A DNA stretch of 64,000 bases, from assembly GCA_039105265.1 (NCBI GenBank), contig JAPFFF010000011.1:1054001-1118000 (forward strand), in the 5' to 3' direction. The notes below the pieces were generated by a model that saw nothing but the letters and a program-made list of their open reading frames with translations, was not told the DNA's origin and did not search any database. Of this stretch, positions 8,746 through 17,317 are shown piece after piece. A program made the translations under genes and the position numbers. Source of the stretch: Tritrichomonas musculus. Lineage: Eukaryota > Parabasalia > Tritrichomonadida > Tritrichomonadidae. The first letter of the stretch is position 1. Each line of letters opens with the position of its first letter.

Positions 8746-9262
8746 AGTAGTGATGGGGTATCAATAATCGGGACCAGATAGAATTTCACATATGACCGCC
8801 ATTCCTGACCCAGATTTGAAGGCCACCTGACTATTTTTGAATTGACCCAACTGATACCCATGACTAGGAATATGAGGTCAGTATCACGGGTCATATTGAT
8901 GTTCACATATGACCGCCATTCCGGACCCAGATTTGAAGGCCACAAATGCTTACCACCTACCAACCACCTACCAGAATTTTCGGCAAAGGGTTTCCAGAGG
9001 GGGGTCCCAAAATTCAACTTCGCTTGAAATGCATAAACTCAAATTCGATTGAACCCAAAAATAACGCGATTCTCAAACCAATTCGATTTTTTATCCAGTT
9101 AGAAATGAATTCAACAACTACTGCCATGCCACAACTCTCCAATGTCGAAGCTAATGGTGTCAAACTCGATTACCTCGAACACGTCATCCTCAAGAAATAC
9201 CCCCAATGGAAATCCCTTGCATTTGACTACCACAGCGATGATGATTTCATGGACGATCTCAT
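8746..9262. repeat. Left terminal inverted repeat of B
   Basis: 517 bp matching 49831-50347 in reverse with some substitutions and one diverged patch near 8880-8905. The first about 39 bp equal the tip of C's repeat, then the two differ. The inner end contains the first half of the 100-residue gene at 9105. A block ending GGGTTTCCAGAGGGGGGTCC occurs here (about 8955-9023) and again at 9785-9846. Confidence 0.85.
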
Positions 9263-9407
9263 CGACACAATATCAAATTTTGAAACTGATTTGGAATCCC
9301 TTCGAACCAAAATCATAGATGGTGATAGATATGATCGCAAGGAACTCGATTTGAGTCGTATCAAGATGCTATTGAAAATACTCGAATTCTCATATGAATA
9401 TGCGTAA
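9105..9407 (+). CDS. Unknown 100-residue subterminal protein (B copy)
   Basis: Starts MNSTTTAMPQLSNVEANG and continues LDYLEHVILKKYPQWKSLAF, an acidic patch (SDDDFMDDLIDTI) and a helical tail. It is nearly identical to the gene at the right end of C (48108-48410), and its first half recurs in B's right terminal repeat. The start is chosen by homology and the leader TTTTTTATCC about 15 nt upstream, shared with neighbouring genes. All-helical, no recognised domain. Its location at element ends in both B and C shows B shares end DNA with C-type Polintons. Confidence 0.65.
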   Translation: MNSTTTAMPQLSNVEANGVKLDYLEHVILKKYPQWKSLAFDYHSDDDFMDDLIDTISNFETDLESLRTKIIDGDRYDRKELDLSRIKMLLKILEFSYEYA

Positions 9408-9489
9408 GTTCAATCGAAGATTGTGCGTGAGCATTTATGCATTTATGCATTCGTATTTTATATTTTTGGACTCAACTACATATGAGGAC

Positions 9490-9830
9490 ATAGTATCTAC
9501 CAACCACCTACCAACCACCTACCACCCCTTTACCGAAAACCTACCAACCACCTACCAACCACCAACCACCAACCACCTACCACCCCTTTACCGAAAACCT
9601 ACCAACCACCAACCACCAACCACCTACCAACCACCTACCACCCCTTTACCGAAAACCTACCAACCACCAACCACCAACCACCAACCAACCACCTACCACC
9701 CCTTTACCGAAAACCTACCAACCACCAACCACCAACCACCTACCACCCCTTTACCGAAAACCTACCAACCACCAACCACCTACCACCTACCAACCACCTA
9801 CCAGAATTTTCGGCAAAGGGTTTCCAGAGG
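9490..9830. repeat. CCAACCACC/CCCCTTTACCGAAAACCTA minisatellite
   Basis: Alternating runs of CCAACCACCTA-type units and CACCCCTTTACCGAAAACCT, about five cycles, C-rich on this strand. It interrupts a spacer that is otherwise homologous to 48000-48110 in C, so it expanded after B and C separated. Reading frames across it are by-products of the repeat. Confidence 0.85.
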
Positions 9831-9934
9831 GGGGTCCCAAAATTCAATTTATGGGATTTGCTATTGGACTCAACTTCATATGATGTAATAACTAGCTAGT
9901 TCGCAATGCAACTCAATTTTTTATCGCGTTTGAA

Positions 9935-10381
9935 ATGAGCGTTGTCCCAACTAACAACCAAATCGTTTCATATAAAGCCCCTTTCTGCAAGGAATTGGAG
10001 ATTCGCATGAACCGATTATTGAAAATATCCCAACGTCAACATGATCGCGAGTCAGCTATCAAGTGCTATTTCTATAAGGAGCTCTCGCTTGATGAGTACG
10101 ATGAGTGGATTCGCGAACTGGATACCAAAATCGCTGGTTATACAGACGTTGAATCTCCCGAGCGAGCACTGGATCTGAAGATGTTATCATATATCAACCG
10201 AGATCGCGAACGTCTCATCAAGTTTCAAGATGATTTCAATAAGAAACGCAATGAGTTGATTCACAGTTATACGCACCCCGTTGATTACGCTATTGAGAAC
10301 ATCACAAAGGATATCAATATGTACAACCAGGATTTGCTCACTGGCATGTTCGAATTGTTCGTCAATAAGGTCAAATCATAA
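9935..10381 (+). CDS. Unknown 148-residue helical protein (B)
   Basis: Begins MSVVPTNNQIVSYKAPF, then a mostly helical, charged sequence (ELEIRMNRLLKISQRQHDRESAIKCYF; ERLIKFQDDFNKKRNEL). The leader TTTTTTATCGCG 10-20 nt before the ATG is the same kind of leader as at 15070 and 47995. The spacer before it is homologous to the spacer before the KilA-N gene in C (around 48000), but the coding regions differ, so a different gene has been attached to a common leader. Present in B only. Function unknown. Confidence 0.55.
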   Translation: MSVVPTNNQIVSYKAPFCKELEIRMNRLLKISQRQHDRESAIKCYFYKELSLDEYDEWIRELDTKIAGYTDVESPERALDLKMLSYINRDRERLIKFQDDFNKKRNELIHSYTHPVDYAIENITKDINMYNQDLLTGMFELFVNKVKS

Positions 10382-11044
10382 GCGGGTATATACCCCACAA
10401 ATCTACACGCAAGGAATCTACCAAATATAAATTTATCCATTAAATTATTTGGATAAGCCTTATATTGAGCCACTTGGAAAGCCATTTTGGGAATCTGCAT
10501 ATGGAGCCACTTGGAAAGCCATTTTGGGAATCCGCTTATGGAGACACATATAGTGCCTTATATGGAGCCACTTGGATAAGCCACTTGGATAAGCCACTTG
10601 GAAAGCCACATGGAAAGCCACTTGGAAAGCTATTATGGGAACAACCATCTAGTGTCCCGAGGATTTACATAAACTGTCCACTAAATATTGGATGTACGGG
10701 AAAAACCGCAGACCACTTGGAAAGATACTTGGAAAGCCACTTAGGAGAGCCATATATGGAGCCACTTGGAAAGCCACTTGGGAAGCTATTTGGGAAGCTA
10801 TTTGGGAAGCCATATATGGAGACACTTGGGAATCCGCATATGGCCCATAAATAGCCCACATATGGATCCACAAATGGAGCTATATGGAGCCATATATGGA
10901 GCTATTTGGGAATAAGCATATGGAGCTATTTGGAAAGCCACTTGGGAATCCGCATATGGCCCACAAATAGCCCACAAATGGAGCTATTTTGGGAATCTGC
11001 ATATGGAGCTACTTGGAAAGCCAAAAATAATTGTACTAGGGATC
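10382..11044. repeat. GCCACTTGGAAAGCC/CATATGGAG repeat zone of B (left)
   Basis: Degenerate short repeats built on GCCACTTGGAAAGCCA, TTTTGGGAATC and GCATATGGAGC, interrupted by a unique island (about 10645-10720) conserved in the right copy. Inverted counterpart at 49366-49830. Frames open on several strands because of the repeat; I see no gene. Confidence 0.75.
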
Positions 11045-11536
11045 TTATTTTTGCAGCAAATACTTAATATATTTTTGCAATATATTTATGGATTCGACAA
11101 TATTGTTTTTACTGTAAGTCGCGCGAATCTTATCTGCCGCATCTCTCGGTAAATGGTCTATATAGATATCCAAAATCGTGCCGTATATATTAATAGTGTC
11201 GTATAGTATCTGGATTACATCGGTTTTGTCGTAAGATTTAATCGAATTGTGGTATTCGATTGTAATCTTGCCTAGTTGTTCTATATGCTGCTGCTTCTTT
11301 TTGACATTATAGTTTCGCATATATGCATTCCAATGCTCTCTCCTTTTGGCACTCCAATTGTTTTTATATTCTTTAGTATTGTTGGGAGTATTGTTGGATT
11401 CCCTTGGTCGTACATCCATTTGTGGTACATCCATATCTTCCTCCTCTGTGTTATCCGTAGATGGCTCGGTATCCAGCCTCTTCGAGTCTGTATATTTGGT
11501 ATCCAACCTCTTCGAGTCTGTATATTTGGAATCCAT
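11045..11536 (-). CDS. Unknown 163-residue protein (B)
   Basis: The N-terminus carries an imperfect SKYTDSKRLDT duplication and an acidic, disordered stretch (about residues 1-60). A basic helical region follows (NWSAKRREHWNAYMRNYNVKKKQQHIEQL), then a helical C-terminus. The ATG lies in a TAAATG context. The basic helix could bind nucleic acid, but that is only composition. First of a run of minus-strand genes in B. Confidence 0.5.
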   Translation of the reverse strand: MDSKYTDSKRLDTKYTDSKRLDTEPSTDNTEEEDMDVPQMDVRPRESNNTPNNTKEYKNNWSAKRREHWNAYMRNYNVKKKQQHIEQLGKITIEYHNSIKSYDKTDVIQILYDTINIYGTILDIYIDHLPRDAADKIRATYSKNNIVESINILQKYIKYLLQK

Positions 11537-11587
11537 TTATTCTGTAATAAAAAGATATTATATAATGCTAATATAAAAATAAATTTA

Positions 11588-12181
11588 TTAGTCGGTGACG
11601 ATAATATAGTGCGTTAGCGAGCAAATATTTTTTACGATTTCGTACAGTCTTGCATTTATGGAATCTAGCTCGATTCCATCCTCGTCGCAATCTTTGGTCT
11701 TATTCTTCTCGATGTAATCCAGTACCGATTGCTGCAGAGCTAATGTGTTATCGATTATATTCTGTGGCAATCTTGGACATAAAACCCTATGCAGTAAAAT
11801 CTCGGTTATCTGCTTACTGTAGACATCCATGTATACCATATTTAGATAATGTTGCCAATCCGCCATGTGCTCGGACCAATTATCTAGATCCCACGCTTTT
11901 TTAAGTTCGGTATATTCTATATCGTACAATGTTTTTAATAATGGTGTTGGGTGTGGGAAGATACCCAATAGGATTTCTGTACTTTGCGAGCGATCGTCGT
12001 GCGGCAAAATAATTACCAAATATTTACGACATCCGGTTTGTCGATCCTGGACCATCCATTCTTTAAAGTCCTTGTTGTAGAACATTATATGGTTATCCTT
12101 TTGGATTACATCTTTAATATAATCCCGGACTCCACTTCTATCGAATCTATTGTATCTAGCAATATATGTTTCGAAATCCAT
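11588..12181 (-). CDS. Unknown 197-residue protein (B)
   Basis: Unrecognised globular-looking protein: MDFETYIARYNRFDRSG, a central hydrophobic strand KYLVIILPHDD, then a tryptophan-rich helix (LKKAWDLDNWSEHMADWQHYLN) and a leucine-rich C-terminus. 51 bp upstream of the 163-residue gene on the same strand, so possibly co-expressed. No close match to Polinton genes seen in C, D or A. Confidence 0.5.
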   Translation of the reverse strand: MDFETYIARYNRFDRSGVRDYIKDVIQKDNHIMFYNKDFKEWMVQDRQTGCRKYLVIILPHDDRSQSTEILLGIFPHPTPLLKTLYDIEYTELKKAWDLDNWSEHMADWQHYLNMVYMDVYSKQITEILLHRVLCPRLPQNIIDNTLALQQSVLDYIEKNKTKDCDEDGIELDSINARLYEIVKNICSLTHYIIVTD

Positions 12182-12344
12182 CCTTTAATTGCAAATAAAA
12201 TGTATTATATAGTAATAATATTATGGTAACGTAATGGCTCTAGAAATAGCTAGTAGCAATATGTTTATATACAAATACATGTGTTTAAAAATAAAAATAT
12301 ATATTTTCGAACATACATAAATATTATTTTTTATCTCCACATAA

Positions 12345-12605
12345 ATGTTTTCCAAAGATAATGGCAATGCAACACCAGCAGAAACATTTACTTTTAATGG
12401 ATGCACCATCCAGGATTACAACAACTATGTTCTAATTAAAGCTCCATATGGGACGGTATATAAATATTCGACTATTAAAGGAAAATATTGTTTTACATTC
12501 CCTGGCATGTTTCTTAAGAAGTATCGCACCTTATTCTTCGATAGACGAGACAACGACGACATCCTATATTGCATGTCCGTATCCGCAGTCCTGGATGGAG
12601 AATAA
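12345..12605 (+). CDS. Unknown small 86-residue protein (B)
   Basis: Preceded by TTATTTTTTATCTCCACATAAATG, the T-tract and TAAATG leader typical of the elements here, which supports the start. The sequence is beta-rich (TFTFNGCTIQDYNNYVLIKAPYG) with a basic middle. No recognised family. Confidence 0.45.
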   Translation: MFSKDNGNATPAETFTFNGCTIQDYNNYVLIKAPYGTVYKYSTIKGKYCFTFPGMFLKKYRTLFFDRRDNDDILYCMSVSAVLDGE

Positions 12606-12618
12606 AAATAAATTATTT

Positions 12619-13026
12619 TTAGCTAACCACATAAATATAGCATTTCTGTTTTTGTGGACTGGTCTTAGTGGGTCCAACAACAGCTTCTATACAATTGGTT
12701 ATTTTGGTATATTTTAGTTTGTCCAGGATTATCTCCTTAAGCCAATATGTGGCTATATAATCCTTGGGGTCTCCACCATTAATAGAACAGCGTATTAATA
12801 GCGAGCTCTTAAGGAGTTTGTACCCAGTTACCTTAATTATATCTCCTAATTTAACAGCCTCGTCTATCTTCTTGCATTGCTTTATATTTGCATCCATCTC
12901 TTGCATAATATTGTCGCGATATCCAGTAATATCCTCTGTTTCGTTATTTTTGCATTCCTTTACAACCATCTTGGCACATAAATTTTTAGATGCGTTTGTA
13001 AACGAGCCCTCCTTAATTAATTGCAT
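12619..13026 (-). CDS. Reading frame of B, unknown (C-terminal-type piece)
   Basis: 135 residues with cysteine-containing helices (KIDEAVKLGDIIKVTGYKLL). Open reading continues upstream of the first ATG, so the start is unclear. It lies in a minus-strand series (12619-14628 and 48849-49287) that looks like decayed coding DNA of B. No function recognised. Confidence 0.4.
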   Translation of the reverse strand: MQLIKEGSFTNASKNLCAKMVVKECKNNETEDITGYRDNIMQEMDANIKQCKKIDEAVKLGDIIKVTGYKLLKSSLLIRCSINGGDPKDYIATYWLKEIILDKLKYTKITNCIEAVVGPTKTSPQKQKCYIYVVS

Positions 13027-13137
13027 TATTGGGATTCCAGTTAAGCTCCCATATGCTGTTATTCGCTTAATATCCTGTTGCTTAAATCCCTTATTGGCTA
13101 ATATCTTGTCTATGTAATGCGCAATATTCGAAGGACA

Positions 13138-14238
13138 TCAATACAATTGTAATATGGTTTGGGGTACCATGTATTCTATTAAATTTCCATATACATCGTG
13201 CATTACATTTAACGAACATGCGAGCAAATATGTCTTGCCATATCGGGTTCTAGTTTCTTTAAACCCATACACATTTATTTCGGTCCCATCCTTTAAATCC
13301 AAGAACCTGTGCGTGTATGCTCTAATGTTGGAAAGGACCTTATATAGCATATCTCGAACCATCTCCTTATGGGCGCACTCCTCGATTTGGGCTTCTATAA
13401 CCTCGTTCTTAGACTTTATATTGTTAATCTGCTGTTCGTAGTGTTCCTTAAAAGCATTCTCCTCGGTTTCCTCCTTAATATCTCGGTTAATGGATCGAAT
13501 AGTTAGTGTCTCGTTTGGATAATTTAGTAATTCCAATTCCAGCATTTTAAACATTATTTTCTCTCGAGTACTCGATTTTAATAGCGATGCTGTGGATGTT
13601 GGGAATACAAAATTAAATACATTATTTGGGGTTAATCCAACATCGGCAGGTTTATTAATGTTATCCTTTGTTTGCACAGCTTTTAGTTTCTCGCAGCCCT
13701 TATGGATGTATGTATATAGAGGTTCGCTTGCTGTGTTTATTCGCAGATAGCTATCCTGTTGTATATTTACTTCGTCGTTATGTGGATCAATTTGCATTAA
13801 TACTACAGTAATGGGCTTATTCGAGCAGTACCAGCGGAGTGCATTCGATAATTTGGTTGCATTAATTTTTTCGATATAGAATCCATTAACTTTACCCGTC
13901 AACTTATTATGGTATAACGCCACAAACGCTAGGTCCAATTCTAAATCCACAATACAAACATTGTATAATATATTTTTGCAGAGCAAATTAAATTGGTTCT
14001 CGATAGAATTAAAATATATTAGATTCGGTGGCATTAAATTCTCGAGGTACTCCATATTTGCGTAAACCACATCTCTATCTAGGGTTCCAGTTGTGTTCTT
14101 ATAGAGATACATCGTAAACTCCAATCTTAAAATGCCGGTTTCCAACGAGTTCTCGATCGCCTTGCGTAATATCGGTTCTGGGTTTAATATGGGAACCAAT
14201 TTTATTGCGGACACTCGGGGATTCCATCGATTGCACAA
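13138..14238 (-). CDS. Large reading frame of B, unknown
   Basis: 366 codons, start unclear. It has a patterned N-terminal part (LETGILRLEFTMYLYKN), a middle with alternating strands and helices (ITVVLMQIDPHND), a charged coiled-coil-like helix (EETEENAFKEHYEQQINNIKSKNEVIEAQIEE) and a beta-rich C-terminus (INVYGFKETRTRYGKTYLLACSL). This is the biggest coding block in B and the best candidate for its main enzyme, but I recognise no catalytic motif. Confidence 0.45.
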   Translation of the reverse strand: MCNRWNPRVSAIKLVPILNPEPILRKAIENSLETGILRLEFTMYLYKNTTGTLDRDVVYANMEYLENLMPPNLIYFNSIENQFNLLCKNILYNVCIVDLELDLAFVALYHNKLTGKVNGFYIEKINATKLSNALRWYCSNKPITVVLMQIDPHNDEVNIQQDSYLRINTASEPLYTYIHKGCEKLKAVQTKDNINKPADVGLTPNNVFNFVFPTSTASLLKSSTREKIMFKMLELELLNYPNETLTIRSINRDIKEETEENAFKEHYEQQINNIKSKNEVIEAQIEECAHKEMVRDMLYKVLSNIRAYTHRFLDLKDGTEINVYGFKETRTRYGKTYLLACSLNVMHDVYGNLIEYMVPQTILQLY

Positions 14239-14464
14239 ACTTGTTATAGAATTTGTATCTAATGGTTCCAGTTGTAGAGGAGCTTATAAACGTTAGACAA
14301 TTATTGGATACGAGTTGGGAATTATTTATAATAACTGGGTTGTCATCTGGATTTGTATCCCCTTGCTTTACAAAGTCGTGTTCGCCAACCAGATGCCTAA
14401 TAACATCCCTTTTGTTAAATACACCTTTGTAATCCCGAGTAAAGTCGATATCGTGTATATACAC
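14099..14464 (-). CDS. Reading frame of B beside the C insertion, unknown
   Basis: Coding-like sequence (IDFTRDYKGVFNKRDVIRHL; NNCLTFISSSTTGTIRYKFYN), start unclear, overlapping the preceding frame. Open reading on this strand reaches the point where element C entered B (14628), so C appears to have landed inside a B gene; the other flank is 48849-49287. Confidence 0.4.
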   Translation of the reverse strand: MYIHDIDFTRDYKGVFNKRDVIRHLVGEHDFVKQGDTNPDDNPVIINNSQLVSNNCLTFISSSTTGTIRYKFYNKFVQSMESPSVRNKIGSHIKPRTDITQGDRELVGNRHFKIGVYDVSL

Positions 14465-14628
14465 AAGGTTTTCATGCAGGAATTCGATTTTGGTGGAGTC
14501 TCCTAGTAAATTAAAGATGCTATCGATAGAGACATTAGATAGATTAACCTTAAGGAGTTGGACGAACGAAGATGGTCTGTAAGCAAATCCATCTGCACTC
14601 TTAATTCCAATTGGTTTAATATCTGGTT

Positions 14629-14975
14629 AGTAGTGATGGGGTATCAATAATCGGGACCAGATAGAATCCACCCAAAAACGCTTAAAATGACCCCTTTTTG
14701 GCCCCCTTCTAAATATCAAAAATAGCATACACCCACAGCCCCATATTTTGAACCCGCATTTGACCCCACATTCGGACCCATATTCGGGGGCCACATAGAG
14801 TTCCCTATTTTGTGCCCATAGTGAATTCACCCCAAAACGCTTATAAAACGCCCATATTTGGGCCCATACAAATTCCAAAAATAGCCCATATATGACCCAC
14901 CTATAGACCACCTATAGCCCACTTATGGGACCATCTATGGAACAAGCTGATGGAACGTTCCGATGGCGACACAGA
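14629..14975. repeat. Left terminal inverted repeat of C
   Basis: 347 bp, nearly identical in reverse to 48502-48848. The tip (AGTAGTGATGGGGTATC) is shared with B. The inner part has the CGCTTAAAATGACCCC block also found in E. Not coding. The rest, to 15069, is a spacer with the leader TTTTTTATCGCATCCC before the first gene. Confidence 0.9.
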
Positions 14976-15069
14976 TCATGACAGACAAAAATATTCCATA
15001 TTTGGTACCCAGATGAATTTGGGAAAACCTATTTTTATATTTGAATATTGATTTTTTATCGCATCCCAA

Positions 15070-15546
15070 ATGGAAGCCACTCCAAACTACTCCAATGTCT
15101 ACGAATACATCAACACACTAGTATCCCTATTGCCAAAGCCTGATGAATTTGCACAATGCAATTTCGCGATATTATGTGACAAGTTCCCATTCAATTTGAA
15201 GAACTCATTGTACCTCGCGAGGGTCCTATATGTATCACTCCAGAATGGTACTGAAACCATTAGATTCTACCCTAATAAACTCAAGGAGAACCTCGAATTT
15301 GTCAAATTGACATCCAATAGTAGACGCAAATTGAGTGTCAACATGCAGGAGTTCTTCGTAAATGGGAATACCGAAAAGCACGAATACAAGGAATGCCCGT
15401 ATTACAACTACTCGATTGAGAGAACCAATATAAATACCAAGGATCTCATCGCCAAATTACGTGAAAAATACGATATTGCAGAACCTGATGTATTCATCGG
15501 CAAGCATCAGGATTTGGTATTGGATGCTGACCCAGATTTTGCCTAA
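15070..15546 (+). CDS. Conserved 158-residue protein next to packaging ATPase (C)
   Basis: Unrecognised. A helical N-terminus (NVYEYINTLVSLLPKPDEF), a strand-rich middle (NGTETIRFYPNKL; EFVKLTSNSRRKLSV) and an end NTKDLIAKLREKYDIAEPDV. The A protein at 54646-54945 has a similar middle and end (LTSGSQIRLMKA; NELASKCNINEDEIDPDMF), so it may be its counterpart. Converges on the ATPase gene with a 4-bp overlap. An almost identical copy in E at 58608-59084. Confidence 0.6.
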   Translation: MEATPNYSNVYEYINTLVSLLPKPDEFAQCNFAILCDKFPFNLKNSLYLARVLYVSLQNGTETIRFYPNKLKENLEFVKLTSNSRRKLSVNMQEFFVNGNTEKHEYKECPYYNYSIERTNINTKDLIAKLREKYDIAEPDVFIGKHQDLVLDADPDFA

Positions 15547-16505
15547 ATCTTTGAGTACACCACTTGCATATCATGTTCAACCGTGTTCACCAATATGAAA
15601 TCATGTCCAGATAAGGTCCTATATTTTCGCCACAACTCCTCGAACTCACAAGGTATGCTCACCTGCTGATATATGTAATTGAGTTTCTGTCGTGAGAACA
15701 CATTGAATATGAAGAATGATGTGCAGTTATTTTTGTAATCGGTTGGCACACCCTTGAAGAACTGGATGTTGATGTATACGATTGAGTTCTTATGACGCAA
15801 CTGGGTGATATAGTTTGTGAAGTATGCTGATTTCAACAGCTTGCTCTTAATGAAGTCCTCGCACAGGATTATGGTGTTGAGTGGTACATTTGGTTTCCCG
15901 AGTTTGTTGATATGGAGGAACTCAAACATCTGCTGCAGCTTGGACTCGTCTATAGATGTCTTCCCAACTGAGCTATATTTGTTATACAACTCCTTCCATA
16001 GATCGAGCTCCTTCAAATACCGTTCAGCATTACTATCAGCGACGACCTCAATAGGCAAGTTGATGAGCTCGCGTTGAGATTCAAATGTGGAATCATTTAT
16101 AATACCGTTCTTACTCACATACACGATCATATGGAAGTTAGCGTTATTGAGTCTACTCATTTGAATGATATCGCGAATTACTGTATGGCTCTTGCCTTTG
16201 CCTTGTGATGCTACCAGTATGTTCAAAGTATTGTACCACGCATAGATCCCATTAGCGATTGGCCTTATGGATGCATTCGTGATTTTATCCCTATTCTTGG
16301 AATAGGCCTCACTCATAGCCTTATCTACATCGAAGATGCGGGTGGGAGTGAAACTCCCATTAACATCAAACCTCTTGGATACCGGTTGCTGCTTCTGGTA
16401 CATATCAAATGTATCAAAATCAATTGGATCTTCACTGGAACTGTCTGATAATTCAATAGATGTATAGTCGAAAAGGGTTGGTTGTAGGCGCTTGTAATAT
16501 AACAT
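15543..16505 (-). CDS. Packaging ATPase (C)
   Basis: 320 residues. An N-terminal about 80-residue extension with an acidic serine patch precedes Walker A GKGKS at about 102-106; Walker B is TIILCED at about 212-218. A conserved C-terminal region (INIQFFKGVP; LNYIYQQVSIPCEF) is shared with the A ATPase. Predicted to pump element DNA into capsids. The start ATG lies in the context TATTTTTGATTAAATG. The E copy is 21 residues longer through an in-frame hairpin-rich insert. Confidence 0.85.
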   Translation of the reverse strand: MLYYKRLQPTLFDYTSIELSDSSSEDPIDFDTFDMYQKQQPVSKRFDVNGSFTPTRIFDVDKAMSEAYSKNRDKITNASIRPIANGIYAWYNTLNILVASQGKGKSHTVIRDIIQMSRLNNANFHMIVYVSKNGIINDSTFESQRELINLPIEVVADSNAERYLKELDLWKELYNKYSSVGKTSIDESKLQQMFEFLHINKLGKPNVPLNTIILCEDFIKSKLLKSAYFTNYITQLRHKNSIVYINIQFFKGVPTDYKNNCTSFFIFNVFSRQKLNYIYQQVSIPCEFEELWRKYRTLSGHDFILVNTVEHDMQVVYSKI

Positions 16506-16524
16506 TTAATCAAAAATAAAGCTC

Positions 16525-16674
16525 TTACGCATATAATGTGCGCCTTAGCTCATCAGTCAGCTCAGGTGGTTCATCTTCAGCTGTAAGCGATACCAGTAAT
16601 AGCAGTTCAACTACATTGGTCACCAATATCAATCCCAATAGTATATTCATAATGATTTCACTTGCGCTGGACAT
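16525..16674 (-). CDS. Conserved 49-residue membrane micro-protein (C)
   Basis: Reads MSSASEIIMNILLGLILV, then a hydrophobic segment through about residue 30, then EDEPPELTDELRRTLYA. The membrane segment plus PPELTDE tail match the A proteins (PPELTDEMRKRLYS at 52084). It sits between the ATPase and the 196-residue gene in the same orientation. ATG context GCATAAATG fits neighbouring genes. Function unknown. Confidence 0.72.
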   Translation of the reverse strand: MSSASEIIMNILLGLILVTNVVELLLLVSLTAEDEPPELTDELRRTLYA

Positions 16675-16684
16675 TTATGCAAAT

Positions 16685-17275
16685 TTAAATACAAATTTTG
16701 AGTGATATTGAGTGCCTTATGAGCTCGGTCCAAACATGGTTATATCCATATTTCAACTCATTGGATACCCCGTTTTTGGACACCAATATCTTATCAATTT
16801 TCATGTACTTCGAATTTGAAACACAACCAGTGCACCCACTATCCTCATTGATGACCAGCTCAACCTTGTCAGCCTTAGTGAGTATCTTAATGAGCTCCAT
16901 CAGTGTATTGCTATGACACACAAGATAGTTGTTCATCCTCAGTGGATTGGTCTCATAGATATTCAGCAATATCTCGAGGAATTTATTTTTGGTACCCAAG
17001 TCGTCAGTGTCGGGGTCTAATGAACGTTCGATGGGTGGACTGTTTATTGGAGCAACTGATGGATATGGACCAGTTGTCGAGGGTGTAGTAAAATTTGCAT
17101 CCTGGGTGCCATTTTGAGTATATCCCATTTGGGGTTGCATCTGTGGGACTTGAGGGTATGATACCGGTTGAACTGGTGGAGGTCTATTCGCGGCGATCTT
17201 AATATTCACATTCTGCTCCTGCTTAACACTCGCATCATTCTCACTTGATAGAATTCTAGCCTTATGGAGAGACAT
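16685..17275 (-). CDS. Proline-rich protein with helical C-terminal domain (C)
   Basis: 196 residues from the ATG after TATTTTTGCACTTTGGAA. Residues about 25-85 are low-complexity, rich in P, Q, N and T (NRPPPVQPVSYPQVPQ). The C-terminal 100 residues are folded-looking (LLNIYETNPLRMNNYLVCHS; VINEDSGCTGCVSNSKYMKI). The CTGC pair could bind metal or form disulphides. Lies between the membrane micro-protein and the capsid protein. The E copy has two extra in-frame inserts in the low-complexity part. Function unknown. Confidence 0.6.
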   Translation of the reverse strand: MSLHKARILSSENDASVKQEQNVNIKIAANRPPPVQPVSYPQVPQMQPQMGYTQNGTQDANFTTPSTTGPYPSVAPINSPPIERSLDPDTDDLGTKNKFLEILLNIYETNPLRMNNYLVCHSNTLMELIKILTKADKVELVINEDSGCTGCVSNSKYMKIDKILVSKNGVSNELKYGYNHVWTELIRHSISLKICI

Positions 17276-17317
17276 TTCCAAAGTGCAAAAATATTTTTAC
17301 CACTAATGCCATATTTC

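Noticed and set aside
8694-9027. Frames on both strands across B's left terminal repeat
   Set aside because: Terminal repeat DNA; the frames cross the insertion junction, so they cannot be old genes.
9394-9888. 164-codon frame rich in TNHLPTTYQPP
   Set aside because: It is the translation of the minisatellite; it starts inside the end of a real gene.
10465-10854. Frames rich in HLESHLGEPYMEPLGKP and the opposite-strand FPSGFPSGS frames (also 49331-49711)
   Set aside because: Open on several strands because of the short repeat; no leader, no conservation between the two inverted copies beyond the DNA.
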